Shown: positions 1 to 9,447, counted from the stretch's first letter. The stretch is 64,000 nucleotides of DNA from Kibdelosporangium sp. MJ126-NF4 (GCF_000826545.1 NZ_CDME01000008.1:1-64000); one strand, 5' to 3'. A program made the numbers and translations. The notes: generated from the letters alone by a model not told the origin.

Positions 1-158
1 CCACGCCCGCGGCCCCGGCCGAAACCGCGCCCGCGGCCCCAGTCGCCCTCGAAGCCGAACCCGGGTGGGAACGGGCCGCGCCGCGACCGTCCACCGTGTC
101 GACTTTCGTGCCGTCCGCCGCGGCGGAACATCTCGGGTTCGTGTGAGTGCTGCATCAT
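1..158 (-). CDS. N-terminus of a Gly/Arg-rich protein, probably a PadR-family regulator (partial)
   Basis: Only the first 52 codons are in the window; the gene runs off the left edge. The ATG at 158 follows an AGGAG box (166-170) at 7 nt spacing; a second in-frame ATG follows directly. The visible peptide begins MMQHSHEPEMFRRGGRH and continues rich in Gly, Arg and Phe. Such a disordered His/Gly/Phe/Arg leader is common before the winged helix of actinobacterial PadR-type regulators, but no DNA-binding domain is visible here, so the family is an inference. The upstream palindromes at 206-229 resemble PadR operators and favour it. Confidence 0.5.
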   Translation of the reverse strand, partial: MMQHSHEPEMFRRGGRHESRHGGRSRRGPFPPGFGFEGDWGRGRGFGRGRGR

Positions 159-205
159 GATGTCTCTCCTTAGTGAGTCAGTCGGGATCTATCCCGATGC
201 GCCAA

Positions 206-229
206 CGATATATCGGAACGTATCGCGAT
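206..229. promoter_or_regulatory. Candidate operator for the left-edge regulator
   Basis: Two short palindromes stand close together: CGATATATCG at 206-215 and ATCGCGAT at 222-229, in an AT-rich patch upstream of the minus-strand gene starting at 158. Similar TATCG/CGATA boxes occur in front of autoregulated PadR-type genes of actinobacteria. This is an inference from pattern only; the patch also lies just beyond the stop codon of the sensor kinase gene. Confidence 0.35.
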
Positions 230-259
230 GCAACTCCCATGACCGGAGAGTGTCGTCAG

Positions 260-1465
260 TCAGCCCTGAGCAGGCAGTTTGACCGTCACGTCGAGACCGC
301 CGTCGGGGCGTGGCACGGCGTCGACGTCCCCCTGGTGCGCCCTGCTGATCGCACGGGCGATCGACAGGCCGAGACCGAACCCGCGCTCGCCCGCGAGCCG
401 CTCCCGCTCCAGTCGGCGGAACGGCTGGAACAGCACCTCGATCTCGTACGGCCGCACGACCGGCCCGGAGTTGCTGACGGTGACCGTGCTCCAGCCGTCG
501 GCCATTGCTGTCGTCACGGACAGCCAGCCGTCGGGACGGTTGTGCCGGATCGCGTTCTCGACCAGGTTCTGAGTCAGCCGTTCCAGCAGGATCGCGTCGC
601 CCTCGGCGGGCGCGGGCCGCGACACGGTCGTCCGGATCTGGACGCCTGCGTCCCGCGCGGCGGGAGCGAGCTGCTCGACGACGTGACCGGCGAGGTCCGC
701 CAGGTCCACCGGGATGCGTTCGGTCAGCTCGTTCTCGCTGTCGGCCAGCGTCAGCAGGCCGTCGATCAGCCGCTCGTGCCGCGCGTTGATCTCCAGCAGC
801 GATTCGCCGAGCCGGACGGCGTCCTTCGACGTGCCGGGACGGGTCACGGTGATCTCGATCAACGCCCGCTTCACCGCGAGCGGGGTGCGCATCTCGTGCG
901 AGGCGTTCGCGATGAACCGCTGCTGCCCGTCGAACGAGCGGTCCAGGCGTTCCAGCATCGTGTTGAACGTCCGCGCCAGCTCGGTCACCTCGTCGCGCGG
1001 GCCGCTGGGCGTGAGGCGTTCCCGCAGGCCACGGCCCGCGTCCGCAGCCGCGATCCGGTTGGCCGTCTCGGTGATCCGGTGCACGGGCTGCAGCGCGCGC
1101 CTGGCCAGCAGCCACCCGAGGGCAGCGGCGACCAGCCCGACGCCGACGAGCGTGATCGCGCCCTGGGTGATCACCGATTCGAGGATGTCGCGGCGTTGCT
1201 GGTCCTGCGTCTCCCGCACGGTGGCGACCAGTTCGGACAACGAGATCTCCTGCCCGCCCGGCCCGAGCGGCAGCTTGCCGATCCGGGCCAGTGCCACCTG
1301 GAGCGACTCGGAGTCCGGCAGCTGCGGCTGGGTGCGGTCCAGGATCTGCCAGACCAGCACGTACACCACGACCAGCAGGATCGTGCCCGCCGCGAAGAAC
1401 AGCGAGCCGTAGAGCGCGGTCAGACGGCCCCTGATCGTCCAGTTGCGGGGCAGCAGGCGGTTCAC
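260..1465 (-). CDS. Two-component sensor histidine kinase
   Basis: A 401-residue membrane sensor kinase. A first transmembrane segment lies at about residues 16-38, followed by an extracellular loop of about 60 residues, a second segment at about 103-121, then a HAMP linker. The HisKA box reads FIANASHEMRTPL with phospho-acceptor His190. The ATPase domain has the N box NLVENAIRHN and G box GFGLGLSIARAI. The start overlaps the regulator gene stop by 4 bp, so the two are translationally coupled. The divergent neighbours encode a MacA/MacB-like export system, so the kinase probably senses an envelope stress or peptide; the ligand is unknown. Confidence 0.92.
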   Translation of the reverse strand: MNRLLPRNWTIRGRLTALYGSLFFAAGTILLVVVYVLVWQILDRTQPQLPDSESLQVALARIGKLPLGPGGQEISLSELVATVRETQDQQRRDILESVITQGAITLVGVGLVAAALGWLLARRALQPVHRITETANRIAAADAGRGLRERLTPSGPRDEVTELARTFNTMLERLDRSFDGQQRFIANASHEMRTPLAVKRALIEITVTRPGTSKDAVRLGESLLEINARHERLIDGLLTLADSENELTERIPVDLADLAGHVVEQLAPAARDAGVQIRTTVSRPAPAEGDAILLERLTQNLVENAIRHNRPDGWLSVTTAMADGWSTVTVSNSGPVVRPYEIEVLFQPFRRLERERLAGERGFGLGLSIARAISRAHQGDVDAVPRPDGGLDVTVKLPAQG

Positions 1466-2112
1466 CGGATCCGGTATCCGACGCCGGGGAGCGTCTCCAC
1501 GATCGGCGGCTCACCGAGTTTGCGGCGCAGCTTCATCATGGTCACCCGGACGACGTTGGTGAACGGATCGATGTTCTCGTCCCACACCTTCTCCAGCAGG
1601 TGTTCGGTGGACACCACCGAGCCATCGGCGCGGACGAGCTCGGTCAGCAACGCGAATTCCTTGTTGGCCAACGTGATCGGTTGACCGTCCCGGCTCACCT
1701 CACGCCTGCCCGGGTCGATCCGCAGGCCCGCCCGCTCCAGCACCGGCGGCACCGCGGGCCTGCTCCGGCGCAGCAACGCGTGCACGCGGGCGGACAGTTC
1801 GACGAACGCGAACGGCTTGGGCAGGTAGTCGTCGGCGCCGAGCCCGAGCCCGGCCACCCGGTCACGCACCCCGCCCGCGGCGGTGAGCATGAGGATCCGG
1901 GTCTCGCCGCCCGCGACCGAACGGCACACCTCGTCGCCGTGCACGACAGGGATGTCACGGTCCAGCACGAGCACGTCGTAGTCGTTCACGGCGAGCCGTT
2001 CCAGCGCCTCGTCCCCGCGATGCGCCACGTCCACGGCGAACGCCTCCCGCCGCAGCCACTCGGCGACCGCGTCCGCGAGGATCGGTTCGTCCTCGACCAC
2101 CAGAACTCGCAT
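1462..2112 (-). CDS. OmpR/PhoB-family response regulator
   Basis: A 216-residue response regulator. The receiver domain (about 1-115) has the acidic pair E7/D8, phospho-acceptor Asp51 in the segment VLVLDRDIP, the conserved Thr in LMLTA and the Lys in YLPKPF. The C-terminal winged helix (about 125-216) ends in the usual VVRVTMMKLRRKL recognition-helix region and GVGYRI. It is the first gene of the minus-strand pair with the sensor kinase and starts 117 bp from the divergent lipoprotein/ABC operon, which is its likely target. Confidence 0.95.
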   Translation of the reverse strand: MRVLVVEDEPILADAVAEWLRREAFAVDVAHRGDEALERLAVNDYDVLVLDRDIPVVHGDEVCRSVAGGETRILMLTAAGGVRDRVAGLGLGADDYLPKPFAFVELSARVHALLRRSRPAVPPVLERAGLRIDPGRREVSRDGQPITLANKEFALLTELVRADGSVVSTEHLLEKVWDENIDPFTNVVRVTMMKLRRKLGEPPIVETLPGVGYRIR

Positions 2113-2137
2113 GAGTCCATCATCGGTGAGACGGCCA

Positions 2138-2180
2138 TAACGCGGCCGTTAACTCCGCCGGTCGAGTTACGCCGGGGTTA
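2138..2180. promoter_or_regulatory. Candidate response-regulator binding region in the divergent promoter
   Basis: The intergenic region between the response regulator and the transport operon holds an inverted repeat TAACG-N4-CGTTA (2138-2151) and further GTTA boxes at 2166 and 2177, the last two 11 bp apart. OmpR-type regulators usually bind direct repeats about one helical turn apart, so this is the likely site of control of both the two-component genes and the export operon. Inferred from sequence only. Confidence 0.4.
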
Positions 2181-2229
2181 TCGCCGCCTTGCTCTGCTGG
2201 TCCGCATCCGAAACGGAGGGAGAAGGACC

Positions 2230-2745
2230 ATGCGAGCGATCGTCACCGTGATCGCGCTGGGAGTGCTGGTCGGCGGGTGCGCCAGCGGAGGCAAGTCCGG
2301 CCAGGACGTCGCCTCGGCAGGCGGCAACGGCTCCAGCGCGCCGCCGACCAGCGTGGCCGCGTCGGGGGACCCCGATGAGAAGATGCGGCAGTTCGCCAAG
2401 TGCATGCGGGACAACGGCGTCGATGTGCCCGATCCCGATCCCGATGGGAGCGTCGGTGACCAGGGGATCGACCGGACCAGTCCGGCGTTCCAGAAGGCCA
2501 TGGACGCCTGCAGGTCGCTGCTGCCCGGTGGCGGGGACCTGTCCAAGATCGACCCACAGCTCGTCGACCAACTGCGTGAGCTGACCACCTGCCTGCGGGC
2601 CAACGGGATCGACATCCCGGACCCGGACCCCGGCAGCCCGATGCTCGGCCTGGACAAGCTGGCAGGCGTCGACCGGGGCAGCCCGGCCTTCAAGAAGGCG
2701 ATGGAGGCGTGCAAGGACAAGATGCCCGGGCGGTTCGGCCGATGA
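2230..2745 (+). CDS. Secreted lipoprotein with internal duplication
   Basis: A 171-residue protein with a short signal peptide and lipobox LVGGC, so it is probably anchored to the outer face of the membrane. The ATG at 2230 is preceded by an AGGGAGAAGGA ribosome site. The mature part has two copies of one motif: FAKCMRDNGVDVPDPDPDG and LTTCLRANGIDIPDPDPG, each followed by a segment ending SPAF(Q/K)KAM-(D/E)-AC(R/K). The function is unknown. It is the first gene of an operon with an HlyD-like adaptor and a MacB-type transporter, to which the next gene is coupled by an ATGA overlap, so it is probably an accessory part of that exporter. Confidence 0.85.
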   Translation: MRAIVTVIALGVLVGGCASGGKSGQDVASAGGNGSSAPPTSVAASGDPDEKMRQFAKCMRDNGVDVPDPDPDGSVGDQGIDRTSPAFQKAMDACRSLLPGGGDLSKIDPQLVDQLRELTTCLRANGIDIPDPDPGSPMLGLDKLAGVDRGSPAFKKAMEACKDKMPGRFGR

Positions 2746-3800
2746 AACGCATCGGCCGAATGGCTGTCGGCCTCGGTGCGGCGGTGGCTGTGGTGGGAGC
2801 TGGGGGTGTGGCGGCGTTCGGGCTCGGCGGAACGGATCCGGCGCCGCCACCGGCAGGCGGGCGGCCACCCAGCAGCGCGAAGGTCACCGAGACCACGTTG
2901 ACCAGCACCGAGAAGGTGGCCGGGACGCTCGGCTACGGCAGCCCGAACCCGCTGCTCAGCACCGGTCAGGCAACCGTGACGTGGCTGCCTGCCGCCGGGG
3001 ACGTGATCACCAGGGGCAAGACCGTGTACTCGGTCGACGACCAATCGGTTCCCGCCTTCCACGGCAGCATTCCGCTGTACCGGACGGTGCAGTCCGGGAT
3101 CGACGGCAACGACGTCAAGCTGGTCGAGGAGAACTTGCAGGCGCTGGGGTACAAGGGTTTCACCGTCGACAACGAGTTCACCTCGGCCACCGCGAAGGCG
3201 GTCAGGCGGTGGCAGAAGGACCTCGGCAAACCCGAGACCGGCTCGATCAAGACGACCGATGTCGTGGTGGTGCCGGGTGAGATCCGGGTCGCCGAGCTCA
3301 TCGCCAAGGTCGGCGCGCCCGCGAACGGACAGGTGCTGACGTACACCGGGACGACCAGGACGGTCACCGTCAAGCTGGACGTGGCCAAGCAACACCTTGT
3401 CAGCCAAGGAATCCCGGCGACCGTGACACTGCCGGACGGCAAGGCCGTCGCGGGCACGGTCGCGTCAGTGGGCAGTGTCGCCACGGCACAGCCCGCCCAG
3501 CAGGGCACGTCCGCCACGAGCACGATCGACGTGCTGGTGACGTTCGCGGATCAGGCGGCCGCGGGCAGGCTCGACTCGGCTCCGGTCGACGTGATCCTGG
3601 TGGCGCAGAAGCGGGAGAACGTGCTCGCGGTGCCTGTCGGCGCACTGGTCGCGTTGGCCGAGGGCGGCTACGGAGTTCAGGTGCTCGACGGCTCCGCCAG
3701 CAAGTACGTCGCCGTCGAGACGGGCATGTTCGCGAACGGCCAAGTGGAGGTCAAGGGGCCGGGAATCAACGCCGGAACCGTTGTGGGAGTACCCACATGA
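2742..3800 (+). CDS. HlyD/MacA-like adaptor with peptidoglycan-binding domain
   Basis: A 352-residue exported or membrane-anchored protein. The ATG at 2742 overlaps the previous stop (ATGA). The N-terminal hydrophobic segment (about 7-28) is a signal anchor. A PG_binding_1-type domain at about residues 115-160 includes [14 protein letters not shown] and [10 protein letters not shown]. The rest resembles the beta-barrel of periplasmic adaptor proteins, with [20 protein letters not shown] and a C-terminal [12 protein letters not shown] segment. In Gram-positive MacAB-like systems such proteins link the permease to substrate or cell wall. The substrate is not evident. Confidence 0.85.
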   Translation: MKRIGRMAVGLGAAVAVVGAGGVAAFGLGGTDPAPPPAGGRPPSSAKVTETTLTSTEKVAGTLGYGSPNPLLSTGQATVTWLPAAGDVITRGKTVYSVDDQSVPAFHGSIPLYRTVQSGIDGNDVKLVEENLQALGYKGFTVDNEFTSATAKAVRRWQKDLGKPETGSIKTTDVVVVPGEIRVAELIAKVGAPANGQVLTYTGTTRTVTVKLDVAKQHLVSQGIPATVTLPDGKAVAGTVASVGSVATAQPAQQGTSATSTIDVLVTFADQAAAGRLDSAPVDVILVAQKRENVLAVPVGALVALAEGGYGVQVLDGSASKYVAVETGMFANGQVEVKGPGINAGTVVGVPT

Positions 3801-4471
3801 CGCCAGTGGCGGAGCTTCGTGGTGTCAGCAGGGTGTATTCGGGCGGTGTGGCCGCGTTGCGGGACGTGAGTGTGGCGATCGGTCGCGGTGAGCTGGTGGG
3901 GATCGTCGGGCCGTCCGGGTCGGGCAAGTCGACCATGCTCAACATGATCGGCACGCTGGACCGGCCGAGTGCCGGGACAGTGTGCGTGGACGACCACGAC
4001 GTGCGTTCGCTGACCGACCGTGAGCTGTCCGCGTTGCGGGCGAGCGTGCTGGGATTCGTCTTCCAGCAGTTCCACCTCGCCGCTGGTGTGTCGGCTGTGG
4101 ACAACGTGGCGGACGGCCTGCTGTACACCGGAACGCGGTTGCGTGAACGCCGAAGCAGGGCACGCGAGGCGTTGGCGCGGGTCGGCTTGGCGCACCGGCT
4201 GGATCACCGGCCGCACGAGATGTCCGGCGGCGAACGGCAACGCGTCGCCATCGCCCGCGCGGTCGTCGGGCAACCGGCGTTGCTGCTCGCCGACGAGCCG
4301 ACCGGGAATCTCGACACGCAGTCCGGTGCGGGCGTGATCGCGTTGCTGCGTGAGCTGAACGCGGGCGGCACGACGGTTGTGGTGATCACCCACGACCGGG
4401 ACATCGCGGCCGGGCTGCCGCGCCAGGTGGACATGCGTGACGGTCGGATCGTCGGTGATCGGCATGGGTGA
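3797..4471 (+). CDS. ABC transporter ATP-binding protein (MacB/LolD type)
   Basis: A 224-residue ATPase with Walker [11 protein letters not shown] loop in VFQQFHL, signature [14 protein letters not shown], Walker [10 protein letters not shown] and switch His in VITHDRD. These are typical of the MacB/LolD/FtsE group, which export peptides, lipids or drugs by mechanotransmission. It overlaps the adaptor gene by 4 bp and the permease start by 8 bp, so the three form one transcription and translation unit. Confidence 0.95.
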   Translation: MTPVAELRGVSRVYSGGVAALRDVSVAIGRGELVGIVGPSGSGKSTMLNMIGTLDRPSAGTVCVDDHDVRSLTDRELSALRASVLGFVFQQFHLAAGVSAVDNVADGLLYTGTRLRERRSRAREALARVGLAHRLDHRPHEMSGGERQRVAIARAVVGQPALLLADEPTGNLDTQSGAGVIALLRELNAGGTTVVVITHDRDIAAGLPRQVDMRDGRIVGDRHG

Positions 4472-5657
4472 CCTGCGGCCCGCCCGGTTGGGCGTACGGG
4501 ACGTGTTCCGCGTCGGCGGCGCGGGATTGCGTGCGCGTCCGTTGCGGATCCTGCTGTCCGCGCTGGGCATCGCGATCGGGATCGCGGCGATGATCTCGGT
4601 GGTCGGGATCTCCACGTCCAGCCGGGAGAACCTGGACCGGCAGCTGGCCGCGCTCGGCACCAACCTGCTCACGGTCGGCCCGGGGCAGTCGCTGTTCGGT
4701 GAGCAGAGCCACCTGCCGGACGAGGCACTCGGCATGATCGACCGGATCGGGCCGGTGCTGGCCACGTCGGCGACCGGGAAGGTGGCCGGTGCCAAGGTGT
4801 ACCGCAACGACCGGATCCCGCAGGCCGAGTCGGGCGGGATCGCGGTGCTGGCCGCACGGCCGGACCTGCCGGACACCGTCGGGGCCACGCTCGTCAGCGG
4901 TGCCTTCCTCAACCAGGCCAACGCGCGGTACCCGGCGGTTGTCCTCGGGCGGAAGGCGGCTGACCGGCTTGGCGTTGGTGCGACCGACGAGCGCGTGTAC
5001 CTCGGCGGACAGTGGTTCACCGTGGTCGGTGTGCTGAATCCGGTGCCACTGGCCCCGGAACTGGACGCCGCCGCGCTGATCGGCTGGCCGGTCGCCGAGC
5101 AGGCACTGCGGTTCGACGGCCACGCCACGACTGTCTACACGCGAACGCGTGACGACGCTGTCGAAGCGGTGCAGGCGGTGCTCGCGGCGACCGCGAACCC
5201 GGAGAAGCCCAACGAGGTCTCGGTGTCCCGGCCGTCCGACGCGCTGGCCGCGAAGAACGCGACCGACCAGACGCTCAACGGGCTCCTGCTCGGTCTCGGC
5301 GCGGTCGCGTTGCTGGTCGGCGGTGTCGGCGTGGCCAACACCATGGTCATCTCCGTGCTGGAGCGCCGTGCGGAGATCGGCCTGCGGCGGTCGCTCGGCG
5401 CGACGCGCGGCCAGGTGCGGCTACAGTTCATCGCGGAGTCGTTGCTGTTGTCGGCTTTGGGTGGGTGCGGCGGTCTGCTGCTCGGCGTGGTTGTCACTGT
5501 TTCGTATGCGGCGTACCAAGGTTGGCCGTCGGTTGTGCCTGCCTGGGCGTCCGGGGGCGGTGTCGCCGCGACGATGCTCATCGGTGTGGTCGCCGGGCTG
5601 TATCCGGCGATCAGGGCCAGCCGGTTGTCACCGACCGAGGCGCTCGCGGCTCCCTGA
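4464..5657 (+). CDS. ABC transporter permease (MacB/FtsX type)
   Basis: A 397-residue permease. The ATG at 4464 is chosen because it overlaps the ATPase stop and leaves a normal N-terminus. A first membrane helix at about 25-47 ([20 protein letters not shown]) is followed by a large extracellular domain and three C-terminal helices, with the FtsX signature around [20 protein letters not shown]. It ends with the family-typical segment [16 protein letters not shown]. It pairs with the upstream ATPase and adaptor in a tripartite-like exporter without an outer-membrane component. Confidence 0.93.
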   Translation: MGDLRPARLGVRDVFRVGGAGLRARPLRILLSALGIAIGIAAMISVVGISTSSRENLDRQLAALGTNLLTVGPGQSLFGEQSHLPDEALGMIDRIGPVLATSATGKVAGAKVYRNDRIPQAESGGIAVLAARPDLPDTVGATLVSGAFLNQANARYPAVVLGRKAADRLGVGATDERVYLGGQWFTVVGVLNPVPLAPELDAAALIGWPVAEQALRFDGHATTVYTRTRDDAVEAVQAVLAATANPEKPNEVSVSRPSDALAAKNATDQTLNGLLLGLGAVALLVGGVGVANTMVISVLERRAEIGLRRSLGATRGQVRLQFIAESLLLSALGGCGGLLLGVVVTVSYAAYQGWPSVVPAWASGGGVAATMLIGVVAGLYPAIRASRLSPTEALAAP

Positions 5658-5774
5658 CACACGAACAGGCGAATTCGGGCGTCGTTCTGACAGATTCCGA
5701 CTTCCGTAGTTACCCGGCCCGCGTGGTTGGTGCCAGACTGCGCTGGTCCGTCACCGGGAGTGAGGAGAAGCCAC

Positions 5775-7163
5775 GTGTTACTGCGAAAAGCGTGGGTGGC
5801 CGGGCTGGTCACCGCGTTGACGTTCGGTCTGGCGCCCGCCGCGTCAGCCGACGAGGACATCCTGGCGCGCCTCAAACAGGTGCCCGGGTTGACGGTGGTC
5901 TCCGAGTCGACCGCGCCAACGGGCTACCGGTTCTTCATCCTGAGCTACTCCCAGCCCGTCGACCACCGGCGCCCGTCGGCAGGCCGCTTCGAGCAGCGGT
6001 TGCAGTTGCTGCACAAGGCGACGGACCGTCCGATGGTGCTGCACACCAGTGGCTACAACATGCGTACGACGGCCTTCCGTTCGGAGCCGACGCAACTGGT
6101 CGACGGCAACCAGATCTCGGTGGAGCAGCGGTTCTTCACGCCGTCCCGGCCCGAGCCCGCCGACTGGGACGACCTGAACATCTGGCAGGGCGCCACCGAC
6201 CACCACCGGCTCGTCGAGGTGCTCAAGCGGATCTACCCGAAGAAGTGGATCTCCACGGGCGCCAGCAAGGGCGGGATGACCTCGGTCTACCACCGACGGT
6301 TCTACCCACGTGACGTCGACGGCGTGGTCGCGTACGTCGCGCCGAACGACAGGTTCAACGACGCGGACAAGGCGTACGACAGGTTCTTCGCCACTGTCGG
6401 CAACGATCCCGCGTGCCGCAAGGCACTCGACAACATTCAGCACGAGGCGCTGAAACGGCGGTCCGAGCTGGTGCCCAAGTACGAGGCGTGGGCAGCGGCC
6501 AACGGTCACACGTTCGACCAGGTCCTCGGCAACGCCGACAAGGCGTTCGAGATGACCGTGCTCGACACGGTGTGGATCTTCTGGCAGTACTTCACCCAGG
6601 CCGAGTGCGCGAAGGTCCCGGCGACGACGGTGTCCACGGACGAGCTCTTCACCTGGTTCAACGACACCGCCGACTGGGGCTTCTACACCGACAAGGGCCT
6701 GACGCCGTTCGTGCCGTACTACTACCAGTCGGCGACGCAGCTCGGCTGGGCGTCGCTGCGGACCGAGCACCTGCGGGACGTGGCGAACTACCCGGCGTCC
6801 TTCTACAGCGCGAAATCGAACCTGCCGCCCGCACTGCGGTCGGTGCGCCACGACCCGCGGCCGATGATCGACATCGACCTGTGGGTCCGCAGCCAGTCGA
6901 GCCAGATGCTGTTCGTCTACGGCGACAACGATCCGTGGAGCGCCGAGCAGTTCGTGCCGAGCAGGAAGGACTCCTACCTCTACTCGGCACCTGGGGCCAA
7001 CCACAGTGCGAACATCGCGGCGCTGACGCCAGCCAACCGTGACGTGGCGACAGCGGCCCTGCGTCGCTGGGCGGACGTGCCCGCGGTGACCGCGAAGACG
7101 TTGGCGGCGGACGACTTCGACCGTCCGGAAACCGCGCGCGACCGGTTCCCGCGCTCGCGCTGA
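5775..7163 (+). CDS. Secreted tripeptidyl aminopeptidase, peptidase family S37
   Basis: A 462-residue exported serine peptidase. The GTG at 5775 follows TGAGGAG at good spacing. A signal peptide ends near ASA|DED. The nucleophile motif is GASKGG, within WISTGASKGGMTS, as in Streptomyces PS-10-type S37 peptidases. A later Asp in FVYGDNDPWS and His in PGANHSANI complete the triad. These enzymes remove tripeptides from protein N-termini outside the cell and support growth on protein. It is followed by an intergenic palindrome block that may end transcription. Confidence 0.9.
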   Translation: MLLRKAWVAGLVTALTFGLAPAASADEDILARLKQVPGLTVVSESTAPTGYRFFILSYSQPVDHRRPSAGRFEQRLQLLHKATDRPMVLHTSGYNMRTTAFRSEPTQLVDGNQISVEQRFFTPSRPEPADWDDLNIWQGATDHHRLVEVLKRIYPKKWISTGASKGGMTSVYHRRFYPRDVDGVVAYVAPNDRFNDADKAYDRFFATVGNDPACRKALDNIQHEALKRRSELVPKYEAWAAANGHTFDQVLGNADKAFEMTVLDTVWIFWQYFTQAECAKVPATTVSTDELFTWFNDTADWGFYTDKGLTPFVPYYYQSATQLGWASLRTEHLRDVANYPASFYSAKSNLPPALRSVRHDPRPMIDIDLWVRSQSSQMLFVYGDNDPWSAEQFVPSRKDSYLYSAPGANHSANIAALTPANRDVATAALRRWADVPAVTAKTLAADDFDRPETARDRFPRSR

Positions 7164-7168
7164 CACAC

Positions 7169-7380
7169 GCAACCAAGGTGGCCTTCGGTGCGCTGGCCGC
7201 AACCAAGGTGGCCTTCGGTGCGCTGGCCGCAACCAAGGTGGCCTTCGGTGCGCTGGCCGCAACCAAGGTGGCCTTCGGTGCGCGAAACGCAACGAAGGCC
7301 ACATTGGTTGCACCCCAAACCTCGTGCAACCAATGTGGCCTTTGGTGCGGGAACCGCACCAAAGGCCACCTTGGTTGCAC
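7169..7380. repeat. Palindromic intergenic repeat block between convergent genes
   Basis: Four direct copies of a 30-bp unit starting GCAACCAAGGTGGCCTTCGG run from 7169 to about 7288. They are followed by an inverted related copy (7289-7313) and then by a nearly perfect hairpin: arm 7324-7349 pairs with 7355-7380, 25 of 26 positions, around a 5-nt loop. The same 24-26 bp element occurs once more at 44645-44697. Both blocks lie between converging genes, so they may act as bidirectional terminators as well as dispersed repeats. Confidence 0.85.
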
Positions 7381-7384
7381 GAGG

Positions 7385-7639
7385 TCAGACGACGTTGTCG
7401 CCGTCCTCGTCGTCATCCTCTTCGATCGTCCACTTGAGCTGGAACTCGATCTCTTCCTCGCCGTCGCCCCGCTCGTGCTCGATGGAGAACTCCGCGCGCT
7501 TCGGGACGCGGATGCGCTCACCCGCGATCTGGATGCGGAACGGGGTTTCCGACTCGAGGGCGTCCGCGAGCCTGCGCAGCTTCGCGACCACCTCTTCGGT
7601 GGAGTAGATCTTCTCGACGTCCCGTGTCGCGTCGGCCAT
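7385..7639 (-). CDS. Amphi-Trp domain protein
   Basis: An 84-residue acidic protein. The ATG at 7639 is preceded by GGAGGGCGAC, which decides this start over longer forms. It contains the motif EEEIEFQLKW near the C-terminus, followed by an acidic tail, typical of the small amphi-Trp domain family. The function of the family is not established. It stands alone between the repeat block and the amidase gene. Confidence 0.75.
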   Translation of the reverse strand: MADATRDVEKIYSTEEVVAKLRRLADALESETPFRIQIAGERIRVPKRAEFSIEHERGDGEEEIEFQLKWTIEEDDDEDGDNVV

Positions 7640-7748
7640 GTCGCCCTCCGATCTCCCGGCTCCCACAGTCAGGCGCCTGTGCCGTATTCAATCGTGTGGG
7701 GGACACCCGATCAGCGACCGGCCCGGCGATACCGGGTGTTCGTCCTGT

Positions 7749-8774
7749 TCAGCGCTCGACCGGCAGGTCACCGACCGGGCAGTCGGCCACGCCGATGGTG
7801 GGCCGGGTGATCGCCTCGACCTGTTCCTGGGCCTTGCGCGGGTCGGTGACCCAGAGCTTGTAGAAGTCGAACGGGCACTCGGCGACGCCCTTGTCGCCGT
7901 CGCCCGCCGCGTGCACACCGGAGTAGCCCCGGTGCAGCAGCTTGAACAGGTGGTTCTGCGACTGGTCATGGACCCGTGCGTCCCGGATCGCCGACACCGA
8001 CAACTGGGCGAACTGGATGCCGTACTCCTCCTCGCCGGTCTCGCCGAGCGTGCGCCCGTCGAAGCCGATGATCGAGGAGTGGCCGAAGTACGAGTACACG
8101 CCGTCGAACCCGGCCGCGTTGGCCACCGCGACGTAGCAGTTGTTGGACCACGCCATCGCCTTGGCCATGAGCACCTGCTGGTCCTTGGCCGGGTACATGT
8201 AGCCCTGGCAGCGCACGATCAGCTCGGCGCCCTTCATCGCGCAGTCGCGCCAGATCTCCGGGTAGTTCCCGTCGTCGCAGATGATCAGGGAGATCTTCAT
8301 CCCTTTGGGACCGTCGGTGACGTAGGTGCTGTCGCCGGGGTACCAGCCCTCGATCGGGCACCACGGCAGGATCTTGCGGTACTTCTGGACGATCTCGCCG
8401 CGGTCGTTGATGAGCACCAACGTGTTGTACGGCGGTTTGTTCGGGTGGTCCTCGTGCCGCTCGCCGGTGAGCGAGAACACGCCCCACGTGCGCGCCTCGC
8501 GGCATGCGGCGCCGAAGATCTCGGTTTCCTCGCCGGGGATCGCGGACGCCGTCGCGAACATCTCCTCGGTGTCGTACATGATCCCGTGCGTCGAGTACTC
8601 CGGGAAGATCACCAGGTCCATGCCGGGCAGCCCGCGCTTCATGCCGACCAGCATGTCGGCGATCGCCCGAGCGTTGCTCAGCACCTGCTCGCGGGTGTGC
8701 AGCCGCGGCATCTTGTAGTTGACGACCGCGACGCCGACGGTGTCGGGGCTGGCCGAGATGTCACCGTGTCGCAT
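7749..8774 (-). CDS. amiE: Aliphatic amidase (acylamide amidohydrolase)
   Basis: A 341-residue nitrilase-superfamily enzyme that hydrolyses short aliphatic amides (acetamide, propionamide) to the acid and ammonia. The catalytic triad is in the expected positions: Glu59 (FPEYS), Lys134 (YRKILPW) and Cys166 (IICDDGN). The sequence follows Pseudomonas aeruginosa AmiE almost end to end, from MRHGDIS to the CPVGDLP tail. The start overlaps the end of amiS by 14 bp. It supplies carbon and nitrogen from amides taken up by AmiS. Confidence 0.97.
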   Translation of the reverse strand: MRHGDISASPDTVGVAVVNYKMPRLHTREQVLSNARAIADMLVGMKRGLPGMDLVIFPEYSTHGIMYDTEEMFATASAIPGEETEIFGAACREARTWGVFSLTGERHEDHPNKPPYNTLVLINDRGEIVQKYRKILPWCPIEGWYPGDSTYVTDGPKGMKISLIICDDGNYPEIWRDCAMKGAELIVRCQGYMYPAKDQQVLMAKAMAWSNNCYVAVANAAGFDGVYSYFGHSSIIGFDGRTLGETGEEEYGIQFAQLSVSAIRDARVHDQSQNHLFKLLHRGYSGVHAAGDGDKGVAECPFDFYKLWVTDPRKAQEQVEAITRPTIGVADCPVGDLPVER

Positions 8775-9402
8775 TGACTCTCCTTGTCTCGGAAGGACTT
8801 TCAGACTCCGGTTCGGGCGTGCGGCGGCTGAGTACCGCGGCCAGTGCGAGCAGTGCGATCGCGATCCCGGCGGACAACCACCCGGCGGCCGTGTCCGGAC
8901 GCAGCCCGCCGGTCATCGCGAGGAACGCCGGAACCGCGCAGGTCGGCAGGCTCAGCAGGGTGACCGCCCACCCGGTGAAGGTGGTCAGCCGCTCGATCCG
9001 CAGGCCGAGGACGAGGAAGAACAGTGTCCACAGCAGCGCCCAGACGAGCCAGATCACGCCGAAGACCGGATCTCCGGTGCGCCAGAACGAAATCCCCGCG
9101 TACACCACCGCGGCCCCAGCCACGAACAGCGAGAACCAGCCGAGCCCTGACGGGTCGAGGTCGGCCAGGTTGGTGATGCCGACGTACAGGTAGGTGAAGC
9201 CGAACAGGAACAGCCCGGAGGCGCCGAGGATCGCGTCGGCGTTCCCGCCCGCCTGGATGATCAGCACGGTCGGCGTGACGCACTGCAGCCCGCCGACGAA
9301 CAGGTTCAGCGGAGCGGCCGCGCGCGGCGGCACGCGCCCGAGCAGCATCAGGCCGTTGACGAGCAGCACGGCCCCCACGTAGAGCAGGCCGACGTTCCCC
9401 AT
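8761..9402 (-). CDS. amiS: AmiS/UreI-family amide transporter
   Basis: A 213-residue integral membrane protein with about six hydrophobic helices. It begins [20 protein letters not shown] and has the family segments [14 protein letters not shown] and [12 protein letters not shown]. AmiS/UreI proteins are proton-gated or passive channels for short amides or urea. The ATG at 9402 has a GGAGG site at 6-nt spacing. It lies directly before amiE, with which it shares a promoter just downstream of amiC. The hydrophilic C-terminus overlaps the amiE start. Confidence 0.93.
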   Translation of the reverse strand: MGNVGLLYVGAVLLVNGLMLLGRVPPRAAAPLNLFVGGLQCVTPTVLIIQAGGNADAILGASGLFLFGFTYLYVGITNLADLDPSGLGWFSLFVAGAAVVYAGISFWRTGDPVFGVIWLVWALLWTLFFLVLGLRIERLTTFTGWAVTLLSLPTCAVPAFLAMTGGLRPDTAAGWLSAGIAIALLALAAVLSRRTPEPESESPSETRRVNATR

Positions 9403-9433
9403 CGGTGGCCTCCAGTTGTGCCCAGATGGAATA

Positions 9434-9447
9434 ATTTCAGATGAAAG
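9434..9447. promoter_or_regulatory. Candidate MarR operator upstream of amiS-amiE
   Basis: The near-perfect palindrome ATTTCA-GA-TGAAAG sits 32 bp upstream of the amiS start in AT-rich sequence. A closely similar site (CTTTCA-TT-TGGAAG) lies in the amiC/marR divergent promoter. Two copies in the only two promoter regions of the module make it the probable binding site of the divergent MarR regulator. Confidence 0.6.

Noticed and set aside
7169..7290. Tandem 30-bp repeats as a CRISPR array
   Set aside because: The units follow each other with no unique spacers, and no cas genes are nearby.
7178..7320. A short repetitive peptide gene (MAFGALAATKV repeats) across the repeat block
   Set aside because: It comes from translating the palindromic repeat; there is no ribosome site and the element is the same in a distant non-coding copy.
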